Numbered from the stretch's first letter, positions 44,924-54,624 are shown. The stretch: 64,000 nucleotides of DNA from an uncultured Saprospiraceae bacterium (GCA_937921825.1 CAKZVK010000073.1:1-64000); one strand, 5' to 3'. Numbers and translations are program-made. The notes: a model not told the origin generated them from the letters alone.

Positions 44924-46009
44924 ATGCAGATAGATAATAATAAAGTCGTAGAAGCCCTCAGAACTGTCATAGATCCCAAATCTGGGAATGATCTTATATC
45001 TATGAAACTGATCAAGGACTTCAAGATTGCTGATAGCGATATTTCCTTTTCTGTAAATACACAAGGTCTTGCAGAAACTGCAAAGTTCGAGCTGCATGAA
45101 AAGATTCACACAGCTGTGTCCGCCATCTACCCTGATGCAAATCTAGACATACACTTCACACAAGAAAATGTAGAAAGACCCCTCGCCCAAATAAAGAACA
45201 TCATAGCTGTAGCCTCAGGTAAGGGTGGCGTAGGAAAATCTACTGTCTCTACTAATCTAGCTTTAGGCCTGAGTAAACTGGGTGCAAAGGTTGGTCTTAT
45301 GGATGCAGATCTATACGGACCTTCTGTTCCTACCATGCTTAATATCAAGGATAAAAAACCTACCATAAAGCAGCTCTACGGCAGACATAGAATACTACCT
45401 ATAGAGCAATATGGTCTGCATACAATTTCTATTGGCAACCTGGTAGAACCTCAGCAAGCGGTAGTTCTCAGAGGACCAAGACTGGGAGGTATCATAAAGC
45501 AGTTTATCAATGAGGTCATTTGGCCAGAATTGGATTATCTCATTATAGATCTTCCACCAGGGACAGGAGACATCCAATTATCACTGGTACAGACCATTCC
45601 ATTGACTGGAGCGATCATCGTGACGACACCTCAGGAAGTAGCTGTTGCCGATGCTATCAAAGCTATGAATATGTTCAGGCTAGAGAATATCAAAGTACCT
45701 ATTGTAGGAGTGGTAGAAAACATGTCGTGGTTTATTCCTGATGATATGCCAGAAAAGAGATACAAGATCTTTGGCCAGGGCGGTGGTAAAACCCTTGCAA
45801 AAATGTCTAATAGTGTCTTACTCGGTCAGCTACCATTATTCACACAAGTCAGAGAGCAAAGTGATCTTGGCTCGCCGATAGTGATGGATGATGAATCCCC
45901 TATACAGAAGTTCTATCTGGACCTAGCCAGAAATGCTGCTTCGCAGATTCAAGTAAGAAATGAGGTCCTGCCGCCGACTAAAATCGTTGGGATGAATATG
46001 CAAAATTAA
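44924..46009 (+). CDS. mrp: Mrp/ApbC-type P-loop Fe-S cluster carrier
   Basis: The 361-residue protein has an N-terminal MIP18/DUF59-like domain (residues 1-85, VVEALRTVIDPKSGNDLI). A ParA-like ATPase follows with the deviant Walker A SGKGGVGKS, GLMDADLYGPSVP and IIDLPPGTGDIQL. In many Mrp proteins a CxxC pair binds the cluster after NMS; here that region reads ENMSWFIPDDMPEKRYKIFG without cysteines. It probably loads Fe-S clusters on apoproteins together with the NifU-domain protein 33 bases downstream. Confidence 0.9.
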   Translation: MQIDNNKVVEALRTVIDPKSGNDLISMKLIKDFKIADSDISFSVNTQGLAETAKFELHEKIHTAVSAIYPDANLDIHFTQENVERPLAQIKNIIAVASGKGGVGKSTVSTNLALGLSKLGAKVGLMDADLYGPSVPTMLNIKDKKPTIKQLYGRHRILPIEQYGLHTISIGNLVEPQQAVVLRGPRLGGIIKQFINEVIWPELDYLIIDLPPGTGDIQLSLVQTIPLTGAIIVTTPQEVAVADAIKAMNMFRLENIKVPIVGVVENMSWFIPDDMPEKRYKIFGQGGGKTLAKMSNSVLLGQLPLFTQVREQSDLGSPIVMDDESPIQKFYLDLARNAASQIQVRNEVLPPTKIVGMNMQN

Positions 46010-46041
46010 AAGTCTGAACAACTACCTTTACATTAATAATA

Positions 46042-46308
46042 ATGAGCATGTCAGATTCTGAAAGAGCGCAGTTAGTCAAGGAAATAGACTCCCTTCTAGA
46101 GGAAGTAAGACCACATCTCAAAGTAGATGGCGGAGACATAGAAGTCGTGACAGTAACTGATGACCTCACTGTACAGGTCAAGTGGCTCGGCAACTGTATT
46201 AATTGTTCTATGTCAGCGATGACTATGAGAGCAGGGATAGAACAAACTATCAAATCCAAGATGCCTCAGATTAAAGATGTCATTGCAGTCAACGGAGTGA
46301 CAGCCTAA
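46042..46308 (+). CDS. NifU C-terminal-domain Fe-S scaffold
   Basis: The 88-residue protein is a stand-alone NifU domain: [22 protein letters not shown] and the cluster-binding Cys pair in [20 protein letters not shown]. It assembles or carries Fe-S clusters. Its place between mrp and pyrF on the same strand, 33 bases after mrp and 4 bases before pyrF, makes an operon likely. A second in-frame ATG two codons later is an equally good start. Confidence 0.93.
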   Translation: MSMSDSERAQLVKEIDSLLEEVRPHLKVDGGDIEVVTVTDDLTVQVKWLGNCINCSMSAMTMRAGIEQTIKSKMPQIKDVIAVNGVTA

Positions 46309-46312
46309 GCTT

Positions 46313-47128
46313 ATGAGTAGAAAAGCACTTCACGAAAACATCCTGGCCAAGCAATCTTTTCTATGTGTCGGATTAGATACCGATCTCACTAGAATCCCTA
46401 AGCATTTACTGTCTGAAGAAGACCCCATCTTTGAATTCAATAAGCAGATTATAGAGGCTACTAAAGATCTAGTTATAGCTTACAAGCCTAATACTGCTTT
46501 CTATGAAGCGATGGGACCAAAAGGTATGGAGTCCTTAAAGAAGACTATTGATTATATACCTGAAGACATCTTAGTTATAGCTGATGCAAAAAGAGGAGAC
46601 ATAGGCAATACATCTAGATTGTACGCCAAGAGTTTCTTTGAATACTATGATGCAGATGCGCTTACGGTAGCACCATACATGGGTGAAGATTCTATCTCCC
46701 CATTTCTAGAATATGAAGATCGATGGATAATAATCCTAGGTCTTACCTCCAATAAAGGCAGTCAAGATTTCCAGCATATAGAAGATACGCAAGGAAAAAA
46801 ACTCTTCACGCAGGTACTGGAAACTTGCAGTAGTTATGGGACCGCTGATAATTTAATGTTTGTAGTAGGAGCCACACAGGCAGATTACTTTACAGAAATC
46901 AGAAAAACCATACCTGACCACTTCTTGCTAGTACCTGGTATAGGTGCACAAGGAGGAAGTCTTAGTGAGGTGGCAAAATATGGTATGAATGACCATGTCG
47001 GCTTAATCGTTAATTCTTCTAGAGGCATTATCTATGCAGGTGATGGTCCAGACTTCGCCGAGAAAGCCAGAGAGAATGCACAAGTCTTGCAAGCGGAAAT
47101 GAAAAGTCTCCTCGCTCAAAATGCTTAG
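46313..47128 (+). CDS. pyrF: Orotidine-5'-phosphate decarboxylase
   Basis: The 271-residue enzyme is of the longer type 2 PyrF group. Motifs are [22 protein letters not shown], the active-site [24 protein letters not shown] and [11 protein letters not shown]. It decarboxylates OMP to UMP, the last step of de novo pyrimidine synthesis. It starts 4 bases after the NifU-domain gene. The 3' end faces the exonuclease/GIY-YIG gene with 8 bases between. Confidence 0.96.
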   Translation: MSRKALHENILAKQSFLCVGLDTDLTRIPKHLLSEEDPIFEFNKQIIEATKDLVIAYKPNTAFYEAMGPKGMESLKKTIDYIPEDILVIADAKRGDIGNTSRLYAKSFFEYYDADALTVAPYMGEDSISPFLEYEDRWIIILGLTSNKGSQDFQHIEDTQGKKLFTQVLETCSSYGTADNLMFVVGATQADYFTEIRKTIPDHFLLVPGIGAQGGSLSEVAKYGMNDHVGLIVNSSRGIIYAGDGPDFAEKARENAQVLQAEMKSLLAQNA

Positions 47129-47136
47129 TCACAAGA

Positions 47137-48525
47137 CTAAAAGTGAATCACTTCCAGCGATTCATGACTCCAAAGGTAATTACGTAAAATTAGATCTGCT
47201 TCAGGATTTGGCAATTCGTACTTAATACATTCCTTGAGCTCCTCTATTCCGTATTGACTATCTGCGACATCGACATAGCCATAACCACGATAGTGTCCTT
47301 CCTCTACAAGGAAAACTGCTCTTTCTTCTGCAGATCTACCCAGTTCCATTACAAAAAAATTCTCTTCAAAGAGTCTATTCATATAGACCATACTTTCCAT
47401 GAATCGCTCATTATATTCATAAGGGGGCTCTTCACCAATACAGGCGCCCGCACATTTCTGCAACTCATAGTTAAAGCAGGTATTCTTAGAACTATCTATT
47501 TTATTGACCTTCTGGCAGAGGGACATATGCTCTCCAATTTGCTCTATGTGAGATAGAGCTGATTTTCTTGCCCCATAGTAGGAGAGTGGTTTTTCCGCCT
47601 TATCAGCCTTGACTACTTTATAATAGAAATAACCAGATTTATCAGAGTCCTTTACTACAGCATAGTTGTAGTTTTTGGTTTTCTGAATTTTATTGATCTC
47701 TGGCTGGACATCTTTAATTTCTTTAGACTCCTTGAGTAGGGAAGCCAATTCACTCCCAGTTATTTCGTAAGCGATATTCGCTACTTTCTCAAAGAGCTTA
47801 TCCGTCTTCCTAGTCTGCTTAGAGAAGTGTTGTTTGACACGTTCTTTGATATTGATACTCTTACCGATATAGATTACGAAACCCTTACTGTCAGAAAAAT
47901 AATAGACGCCGCAGGACTCAGGGATATTCTCTATATCGTCAGGATTGAGTGCCTTAGGTAACTTCGTCAGCTGTAGGCCTTCATTGACCAGTTGCTTGAC
48001 CTCTTGCTTGTCGCCTTGTTCTCGGAAGATTTTCTCTAGGATAATAGTTGTAGCCCAGGCATCATCATAGGCACGGTGTCTATTGTCTACTTCTATCTTA
48101 AAGTATCTGATCAAGTTACCGAGACTATAAGACTTTAATCTCGGAAAGGCTTTACGCGAAAGTCTTACAGTACATAGATTCCTTCTCGTATAAGTATAGC
48201 CTAAGGCTCTAAATTCTGCTCTCAAAAACTGATAATCAAACCGAACATTATGAGCGACGAAGATGGTTCCTTTCGTCATCTCTATCACCTTCTTGGCGAC
48301 CTCATAGAACTTAGGAGCATCTTCTACCATCGCATTGTCTATGCCTGTAATCCGTGTTATGTTGGGTGGGATAGATCGCTCAGGGTTTATCAGTGTCTGA
48401 TATTCATCTATTATTTCAGAGCCATCGAAAAGAATGATAGCGATCTCTGTTATCTTATCCCGTTTGGGAATCCCTCCTGTTGTTTCCAGATCTATAACGG
48501 CATAAACTCTTTTCATCTCTGACAA
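47137..48525 (-). CDS. DnaQ-type exonuclease fused to a UvrC-like GIY-YIG nuclease domain
   Basis: The 462-residue protein begins with a DEDD 3'-5' exonuclease domain (YAVIDLETTGG, FVAHNVRFDYQFLRAEF, NRHRAYDDAWAT). Residues about 200-285 form a GIY-YIG domain (CGVYYFSDSKGFVIYIGKSINIKERVKQHF). The C-terminal part carries a UvrC-like Cys cluster (CFNYELQKCAGACIGE). Similar fusions are known as DNA polymerase III epsilon/Cho-like repair proteins in bacteria. It probably incises or trims damaged DNA; the substrate is not known. It stands alone. Confidence 0.85.
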   Translation of the reverse strand: MSEMKRVYAVIDLETTGGIPKRDKITEIAIILFDGSEIIDEYQTLINPERSIPPNITRITGIDNAMVEDAPKFYEVAKKVIEMTKGTIFVAHNVRFDYQFLRAEFRALGYTYTRRNLCTVRLSRKAFPRLKSYSLGNLIRYFKIEVDNRHRAYDDAWATTIILEKIFREQGDKQEVKQLVNEGLQLTKLPKALNPDDIENIPESCGVYYFSDSKGFVIYIGKSINIKERVKQHFSKQTRKTDKLFEKVANIAYEITGSELASLLKESKEIKDVQPEINKIQKTKNYNYAVVKDSDKSGYFYYKVVKADKAEKPLSYYGARKSALSHIEQIGEHMSLCQKVNKIDSSKNTCFNYELQKCAGACIGEEPPYEYNERFMESMVYMNRLFEENFFVMELGRSAEERAVFLVEEGHYRGYGYVDVADSQYGIEELKECIKYELPNPEADLILRNYLWSHESLEVIHF

Positions 48526-48596
48526 AACTAATATATCAATAAACTTAAATATGTATTAAATCTGGAATTATACTGATGATAGATATACATTGTAGC

Positions 48597-49775
48597 ATGA
48601 AGTCGTTTTCCCTAAGTGTTCTGATCGTCTTAATTTGTTTTGCTTGTATCAATACTACCAGCAAAGGCCAAACCTCTGAGGGTAGAATAACCCCAGCATC
48701 TGAAAGAACACAGCTCTATCTACCACAGCTTGAAGGCAAAAAAATAGGTGTCATCGTGAATCAGACCAGCACGGTACAAAACTTACACCTCGTAGACTTT
48801 CTTACGAAGTATAATTTTAAAGTAGTAAAAATCTTTGCACCAGAACATGGATTCAGAGGAAAGGCAGACGCAGGCGAACTGATCTCAGATGGGAAGGACA
48901 CCAATACGGGAATCGATATAATCAGCCTCTACGGTAAAAACAAAAAGCCGAAAGCTACCGATCTTGCAGATATAGATATCCTAATTTTCGACATACAAGA
49001 TGTAGGCGTTAGATTTTATACCTATATCTCCACACTGCATTATGTAATGGAGGCCGCCGCAGAAAACAATGTACCTCTAATAGTGCTAGATAGACCGAAT
49101 CCTCTCAGTCAGTATATAGATGGCCCTGTCCTCGAAGATGGCTTTTCTAGTTTCGTAGGTAAACATAAAGTACCTGTAGTTTATGGAATGACTATAGGAG
49201 AGTATGCCCTCATGATAAACGGTGAAGGATGGTTACCCAATAATCTAAAAGCCAACCTTAAAGTCATAGAGATAGAAAACTATACCCATGACTCCAGCTA
49301 CATACTCCCTATAAAACCCTCACCAAACTTGCCAAACAATATTGCTATTGGTCATTATCCCTCTCTTTGCTTCTTTGAGGGAACGACTGTTAGTGTAGGT
49401 AGAGGAACGTCTATTCCATTCCAACAAGTAGGACATCCCAGCTATAAAGGGGACCATAGTTTTACACCTGTATCGACTGAAGGTGCAAAGTACCCAAAGC
49501 ATGAAAACAAACTATGTCATGGTTTAGATCTCAGTAGAGTAAAACCTAGCACTAACCAATTAGATCTAGGCTATCTTATAGAGTTCTATAATAAACTGAA
49601 AGCTCAAGGCGAGCCGTTTTTCAATGATGATAACTTCTTTAATCTCTTAGCTGGTACAGATAAGCTGAAGGATATGATAATCAAGGGCTACTCTGCGGAA
49701 GAAATTCGTGCTCTATGGCAGGCAGATATCTTGGAATTCACTTTGATGAGAAAAAAGTACTTACTCTACAATTAG
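48597..49775 (+). CDS. NamZ-like exo-beta-N-acetylmuramidase (DUF1343)
   Basis: I chose the ATG at 48597 (392 residues) rather than 48576, because MKSFSLSVLIVLICFACINTT is then a clean signal peptide with a lipobox-like LICFAC. The body has GKKIGVIVNQTS, FAPEHGFRG, SLYGKNKKP, IFDIQDVGVRFYTYISTLHY and VLDRPNPL, the DUF1343/NamZ signature. NamZ releases terminal MurNAc from peptidoglycan, so it should work in the periplasm in cell-wall recycling. No other MurNAc catabolic gene is adjacent. Its end overlaps the convergent barrel gene by 4 bases. Confidence 0.88.
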   Translation: MKSFSLSVLIVLICFACINTTSKGQTSEGRITPASERTQLYLPQLEGKKIGVIVNQTSTVQNLHLVDFLTKYNFKVVKIFAPEHGFRGKADAGELISDGKDTNTGIDIISLYGKNKKPKATDLADIDILIFDIQDVGVRFYTYISTLHYVMEAAAENNVPLIVLDRPNPLSQYIDGPVLEDGFSSFVGKHKVPVVYGMTIGEYALMINGEGWLPNNLKANLKVIEIENYTHDSSYILPIKPSPNLPNNIAIGHYPSLCFFEGTTVSVGRGTSIPFQQVGHPSYKGDHSFTPVSTEGAKYPKHENKLCHGLDLSRVKPSTNQLDLGYLIEFYNKLKAQGEPFFNDDNFFNLLAGTDKLKDMIIKGYSAEEIRALWQADILEFTLMRKKYLLYN

Positions 49776-51835
49776 AAGCGATGACGGATCTGAGCTTTGA
49801 TATCCGTTCGTGTTCTACCATCTATGGCTTCTAACCCAGAACCATTGTTTCCTCTATCTTTTGTGGTACGAGCTATCCTGAATTCTAAAGTCGTATTTCG
49901 AAGTGCTTTATATCGTAAGTTGATATAGTATCTCATACCTCTGCCAGAGTAGGTGGGGATACCAAACTCATAGAGAATAGAATTTTCATACGCATATAGT
50001 CTGCTATTGCCATCATCAGTGTCAAACAGTGCAAACCTAGCAGTAAAGGAAAGAGGACTATTCCATGGTTTGTAGAGCACATCTTGGAAAAGCAGATACC
50101 CTTTAGATATTCCATTTGGATTCTCAAAACTGGTAAACTCCAATCTATTTCTAAGTTCTAAAAACTTACTGACCTTATTACTAAAATGAATTCTGAGCTT
50201 ATGTCTTTGCTGTTGTCTACCCACATTGAGCTTAGTTGCTGCTCCTGGATCATCTAGCCTAAGGTTCTGTAATTTATCCTCATAAAAATACTGCACATAT
50301 ACAGACAGCTTACGCTTGATAAAGTAATCTACTCTGACAAGATATTCTTTACCAGAAGAAGGATTGGCAATTCTTGCTCGCAACCAAGGATGTCTCCATA
50401 GATCTGCGTAAGTTCTGATCTTCCATCTATTACTAGGAGAAAATTCTAGACCTAGATAGAAGCCAGACTCATTATTGACTAAACTGGATTCACCGAAGGC
50501 ATTAGGGTTTATAGAATTGTATCCGACACCATAGTTCCTATAGAGCAGGGCTAAGCTCATTTTGCTATCCAAGCCAATCAAAGCACCAGATAAATGCGCA
50601 GTGCCCCCATCAGAGGAGTAGGCTGATTCTCCAAACAAATGTACATTCCTAATTCTCCAGCTGTAATCTATGCTTGTATTCGCTAGATGTCGTCCGCTGA
50701 ATCGAAAAAGATTATATCTCGCATCAGATCTGACTATTGGCTGTGACAAGCTGCTATTAGAGTGATTGAGAGCGATGTTATAATTAGGACCAAGGTATTT
50801 TATAATTGAGCCAAAAGAAGTCAACTTAGCAACTCCTTTATCCTCTTTTTCTCCTATAGTCCTATGTGCACCACTGGTCTGTAATGAAGAGAAGAAAAGA
50901 ATAGGCTCATCAGGGTCCTCTGTATTTTCTTGTAGATTTCCATCTCTATTTACTTGACTGCCGAATAGCGTTAACTCAAATCTATCTCTAGGTCTCAATG
51001 TTACGCCTATACCACGGTGATAACCATTTTCAGTAACTGAAGTATAGGGCCTCAAGGCTCTACCACCTCTTTTGATATCAGTCACCCAAGCACTCTTACC
51101 TGCTCCGAAACCATTATGTGCTATCAGCCCCTGTCCCATAGAAATAGAAAAATCTCCCAATGCTATGTCCTTAAATAGGGTCGAATAGTCCTTAAGGTAG
51201 ACATGTGCCGTCAGGTAATCCAATCCCTTATAGATAGTATCAGAAAACAACTGCTCCCCTTCATCCTTTTCTATGATTAAACCATAGCGCAGCTTATATT
51301 CATAGTTCCCTCTGTATCGTAACTGTAGCTTATTCTTATCTCCTAGATATCTAGGGTCTTCACCTTCCTCTGAGACAAAACCTGCTTTGTCTTCTAGTGT
51401 CTGACCCCATTTTAGAAAGACTTCTTGCTTAGACCTTAGTAACATCTGATCTATAGAAAGCGGTATCCTCTTGGTATCGGCAACACTGAAGAATAACCGA
51501 ATTCTGTTTATGTCTACGACATTGAAACTTGGAATAGCTTGTAGTTCCTCTATCATTAACAAATCACCAAACTGCTCTCTATGAGCTAACAAATCATTAA
51601 TCTGAATCTCACTCAGTAGACGCAACTCCTGCAGTTCATCATAGCTAACCTGATTGATATCATAAGGATGCGCATAGAGCAATTCTAATCTATCAAAGAG
51701 TACTGATAGATCCACTTCATCATCTAAGTCTTCGATGTAAGATTCTACTTGATCCCAGATAGACTGAGGGAGCTCTTGCGAGTATAGACTAGAAGTCCAC
51801 AAGATCAAAAGTGCTATAAAAACGTTATTCCTCAA
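49772..51835 (-). CDS. Helix-hairpin-helix plus outer-membrane beta-barrel protein
   Basis: The 687-residue protein has a signal peptide (MRNNVFIALLILWTSSLYSQ). Next come about 100 residues of ComEA-like helix-hairpin-helix repeats (PYDINQVSYDELQELRLLSEIQINDLL, EELQAIPSFNVVDINRIR), and then a long beta barrel ending TRTDIKAQIRHRF. This combination is recurrent in Bacteroidota. Helix-hairpin-helix motifs normally bind DNA, so a role in DNA uptake is conceivable but unproven. Its start lies one base after the stop of the upstream helical-repeat gene, so they are co-transcribed. Confidence 0.8.
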   Translation of the reverse strand: MRNNVFIALLILWTSSLYSQELPQSIWDQVESYIEDLDDEVDLSVLFDRLELLYAHPYDINQVSYDELQELRLLSEIQINDLLAHREQFGDLLMIEELQAIPSFNVVDINRIRLFFSVADTKRIPLSIDQMLLRSKQEVFLKWGQTLEDKAGFVSEEGEDPRYLGDKNKLQLRYRGNYEYKLRYGLIIEKDEGEQLFSDTIYKGLDYLTAHVYLKDYSTLFKDIALGDFSISMGQGLIAHNGFGAGKSAWVTDIKRGGRALRPYTSVTENGYHRGIGVTLRPRDRFELTLFGSQVNRDGNLQENTEDPDEPILFFSSLQTSGAHRTIGEKEDKGVAKLTSFGSIIKYLGPNYNIALNHSNSSLSQPIVRSDARYNLFRFSGRHLANTSIDYSWRIRNVHLFGESAYSSDGGTAHLSGALIGLDSKMSLALLYRNYGVGYNSINPNAFGESSLVNNESGFYLGLEFSPSNRWKIRTYADLWRHPWLRARIANPSSGKEYLVRVDYFIKRKLSVYVQYFYEDKLQNLRLDDPGAATKLNVGRQQQRHKLRIHFSNKVSKFLELRNRLEFTSFENPNGISKGYLLFQDVLYKPWNSPLSFTARFALFDTDDGNSRLYAYENSILYEFGIPTYSGRGMRYYINLRYKALRNTTLEFRIARTTKDRGNNGSGLEAIDGRTRTDIKAQIRHRF

Positions 51836-51836
51836 T

Positions 51837-53372
51837 TTATCCCAAATCTTTCTTTATCCTTTCTATAGACTGGGACTTTCCGATACTTAGTAACCAAGTA
51901 CTAAAATCATAATACAGGAAAGCAACTTTGTTATACTGATGAGAACGCTGTGCTTCTACCTTTTCTACACTAGAAGAGATCATGTTCTGTATACCAAAGT
52001 TCAAAGCATTACTGCCTCTTCGCAAAAAACTAATTATCTGTTCTACTACAGCATTCATTCTATTGTTATTTTCGAAAGTCGCTCGAACACTTGGAAGCAG
52101 ATTAAGTACAAGATTAAAATTGTTTATTCTATAATGACACATGAGTTGAATAAGTCTAGCATAGCTAAATATATCATTTCTAAGCTGCTTATCCGGCTGA
52201 TCTATGATCTTATTAAAGTACTCTAGAGCCATTTCGTATTCTCCTCGATAACTGTATATCATTCCTAGCTTGTAGTAAAACATCAAGATTCTATGGAAAT
52301 CTAGCTTATCTGATAGCTTCAGAATCTTTGCCTCCAACGACTCTCGGAAGTCCGACAGCTTGGGATATCGATTCCGTATGATCATCTGATTAATCTCAGC
52401 GTTATCATAATAGCAAAAGTCCAGTAGGAGAGTAGTAGGGTTAAAAGTATCCATGTGCTCTTTCCGGAATAACTTATACTTCTGATACCAATACAGGTAC
52501 TTATCCTCCCTATTCAGATAGAAGCAACTTGTCAATATGTAATGATAGCCCCTCATATAGAGATCAGGGTCATTATGAAAAGCCGTTCCCTCCTGTTCCA
52601 TTAGCAAGACCCACTTCATTGCATGTCTGTAAGTGTAGTGAAAATTGAGATTCATGTAGTGAAACCAAACGTGGGATTGATGCCAGAGAACTGTCGCCTG
52701 TATAGATGGTCTTACATATTCATAGCTCGGTATCTTGCTCTTAAAGTAGACCTGATAAATCAGGGTATCTCTTTCGTTTTTAGCAAAACCCCATTTGATA
52801 TAGAGACCTTGGACCTCTAAGGATATCCCCGAAAGATTAGATTCTATATTGGTCAGTGATTGTAGCCTATTAGATTGCTCTATTAAGGATTCCATTCTGT
52901 TCCTATTCTTCCGACTCCTGGTGATATGCCTAGACTCGATTTTCTTTTTCAGTTCTGCCACTTCTAGATGGAGTAGGTGTAAGGATTCCTTTTCGGCTTC
53001 TTTAATCGTATTAAGAATAGCAAGGCTTTCATAGTATAGCCCTCTGCTGTAGAGCATATCTGCATAGTCTAGTTTCTGTCTGATCTTGAACGTCTCGCTT
53101 CTTGTAGTAGAGACCAGTCTCAGGCTCTTCAGCAGTTGGCTGTATAGATGGCGTTTGGTATAAAGGAATTGGGCCTTTGTAATCGGTTGTAACTTCTTGA
53201 AGAAAAAAGCTTCCGCTCTCTCCTCATTATTTTCCATGAGATTAAAGAGCCTTACGAACAAGACGCCTTTATTACTCTCTAATCTATTGACATAGAGCAC
53301 AAAGTGTCTTTTCTCCGCTTTGGTAAGACTTGAGATCAATTTTTGTAAAGCTGAAAACTTGGCTATGGGCAT
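51837..53372 (-). CDS. Helical repeat protein of unknown function (paralogue of 31171-32601)
   Basis: The 511-residue protein is all-helical and TPR-like, with LTKAEKRHFVLYVNRLESNKGVLFVRLFNLM near the start and YDNAEINQMIIRNRYPKL, YSYRGEYEMALEYFNKIIDQP further on. No signal peptide is seen. It resembles the product of 31171-32601 in length, opening motif and composition. It is translated just before the helix-hairpin-helix barrel with one base between, which suggests a common task for that pair. Biochemical function unknown. Confidence 0.6.
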   Translation of the reverse strand: MPIAKFSALQKLISSLTKAEKRHFVLYVNRLESNKGVLFVRLFNLMENNEERAEAFFFKKLQPITKAQFLYTKRHLYSQLLKSLRLVSTTRSETFKIRQKLDYADMLYSRGLYYESLAILNTIKEAEKESLHLLHLEVAELKKKIESRHITRSRKNRNRMESLIEQSNRLQSLTNIESNLSGISLEVQGLYIKWGFAKNERDTLIYQVYFKSKIPSYEYVRPSIQATVLWHQSHVWFHYMNLNFHYTYRHAMKWVLLMEQEGTAFHNDPDLYMRGYHYILTSCFYLNREDKYLYWYQKYKLFRKEHMDTFNPTTLLLDFCYYDNAEINQMIIRNRYPKLSDFRESLEAKILKLSDKLDFHRILMFYYKLGMIYSYRGEYEMALEYFNKIIDQPDKQLRNDIFSYARLIQLMCHYRINNFNLVLNLLPSVRATFENNNRMNAVVEQIISFLRRGSNALNFGIQNMISSSVEKVEAQRSHQYNKVAFLYYDFSTWLLSIGKSQSIERIKKDLG

Positions 53373-53513
53373 TACACTAAAAATTACACTAATATATTGA
53401 TATTCAGAAGATTAAAAAGGAGGAATTGCATTGAGCATTACAGTTATTGATTATTGATTTAAATAATATCAGAAATCAGAGAGTATTTTCGACCCAAAAT
53501 TAATAAACACATC

Positions 53514-54563
53514 ATGGCAACAAAACGTACAATCAAAACGAAAGTAAGATCCAAGCTAGAATACATATGGCTAGATGGATACTTACCCACTCAAAATATG
53601 AGAAGTAAGACTAAGGTCATCGAAGGCTTTAGCGGAAAACTAAAAGACTGTCCAGTGTGGTCTTTTGATGGCTCATCCACTCAGCAGGCATCAGGAAGTA
53701 ATTCTGATTGTCTACTAAAGCCAGTAGCGATCTATCCTGATCCGGCAAGGACTAATGGATACATCGTAATGACAGAAGTTCTTAATCCAGACGGAACACC
53801 TCATGCCTCTAATGGTAGAGCCTCTATAGATGATGACGATAATGATTATTGGTTTGGGTTTGAGCAAGAGTATTTCATTATGGATACAGCGACCTTGCAG
53901 CCTTTAGGCTTCCCGGTTGGAGGTTATCCAGGTCCACAGGGTCTATACTACTGTTCTGTAGGAGGAAGAAATACTCACGGTAGAGACATCGTAGAAGAGC
54001 ATGCAGATCTATGTATCGCAGCGGGTCTAAATTTTGAGGGTATCAATCAGGAAGTTGCTTGTGGCCAATGGGAATTCCAACTCTTTGCCAAAGGGGCCAA
54101 GAAAGCAGGTGATGAAATATGGATAGCAAGATACCTTCTAGATAGATTGACGGAGCAGTATGGCTATTACATAGAATATCACCCTAAGCCTATCAAGGGT
54201 GACTGGAATGGATCAGGAATGCACGCTAATTTCTCAAACAAGAAACTAAGAACCTCGGGTAAGAAAAAAGACTTTGAGGCTATCTGCGAGAAGTTTGCTC
54301 CTAATGATAGAATCAAGCAAGCTATCGCTGTCTATGGTGCACATAATGAACTAAGACTGACAGGTAAGCATGAGACACAGTCCATTAATAAGTTTTCATA
54401 TGGAGTTTCAGATAGAGGTGCCTCTATAAGAATTCCTATTGCCGCAGTAGAAAATAAGTGGAAAGGATGGTTAGAGGACAGAAGACCTGCTTCTAATGCA
54501 GATCCCTATAAGGTTGCAGGCTCTATAATAGCAACCGTCAAAGGCAAGAAATACAACTATTAA
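53514..54563 (+). CDS. glnA: Glutamine synthetase, type II (eukaryote-like)
   Basis: The 349-residue enzyme is much shorter than GSI and GSIII. It carries GSII motifs: YIWLDGY, WSFDGSST, the Glu-rich FGFEQEYFIMD, VACGQWEFQL, GDWNGSGMHANFS and RGASIRIP. It makes glutamine from glutamate and ammonia with ATP and is a main entry of ammonia into metabolism. It stands alone and is closed by a strong terminator. No regulatory gene such as glnB is adjacent. Confidence 0.93.
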   Translation: MATKRTIKTKVRSKLEYIWLDGYLPTQNMRSKTKVIEGFSGKLKDCPVWSFDGSSTQQASGSNSDCLLKPVAIYPDPARTNGYIVMTEVLNPDGTPHASNGRASIDDDDNDYWFGFEQEYFIMDTATLQPLGFPVGGYPGPQGLYYCSVGGRNTHGRDIVEEHADLCIAAGLNFEGINQEVACGQWEFQLFAKGAKKAGDEIWIARYLLDRLTEQYGYYIEYHPKPIKGDWNGSGMHANFSNKKLRTSGKKKDFEAICEKFAPNDRIKQAIAVYGAHNELRLTGKHETQSINKFSYGVSDRGASIRIPIAAVENKWKGWLEDRRPASNADPYKVAGSIIATVKGKKYNY

Positions 54564-54585
54564 AACATTGTTGTAATGTTGGTCA

Positions 54586-54620
54586 AAAAAGGTCATCGAT
54601 GTTATCGGTGGCCTTTTTTA
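54586..54620 (+). terminator. Strong bidirectional terminator after glnA
   Basis: A6 followed by GGTCATCGAT (54586-54601) pairs with ATCGGTGGCC plus T6 (54605-54620) across a 3-base loop, with two G-T pairs. It can serve both glnA and the convergent small membrane-protein gene. Confidence 0.9.
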
Positions 54621-54624
54621 TTCC

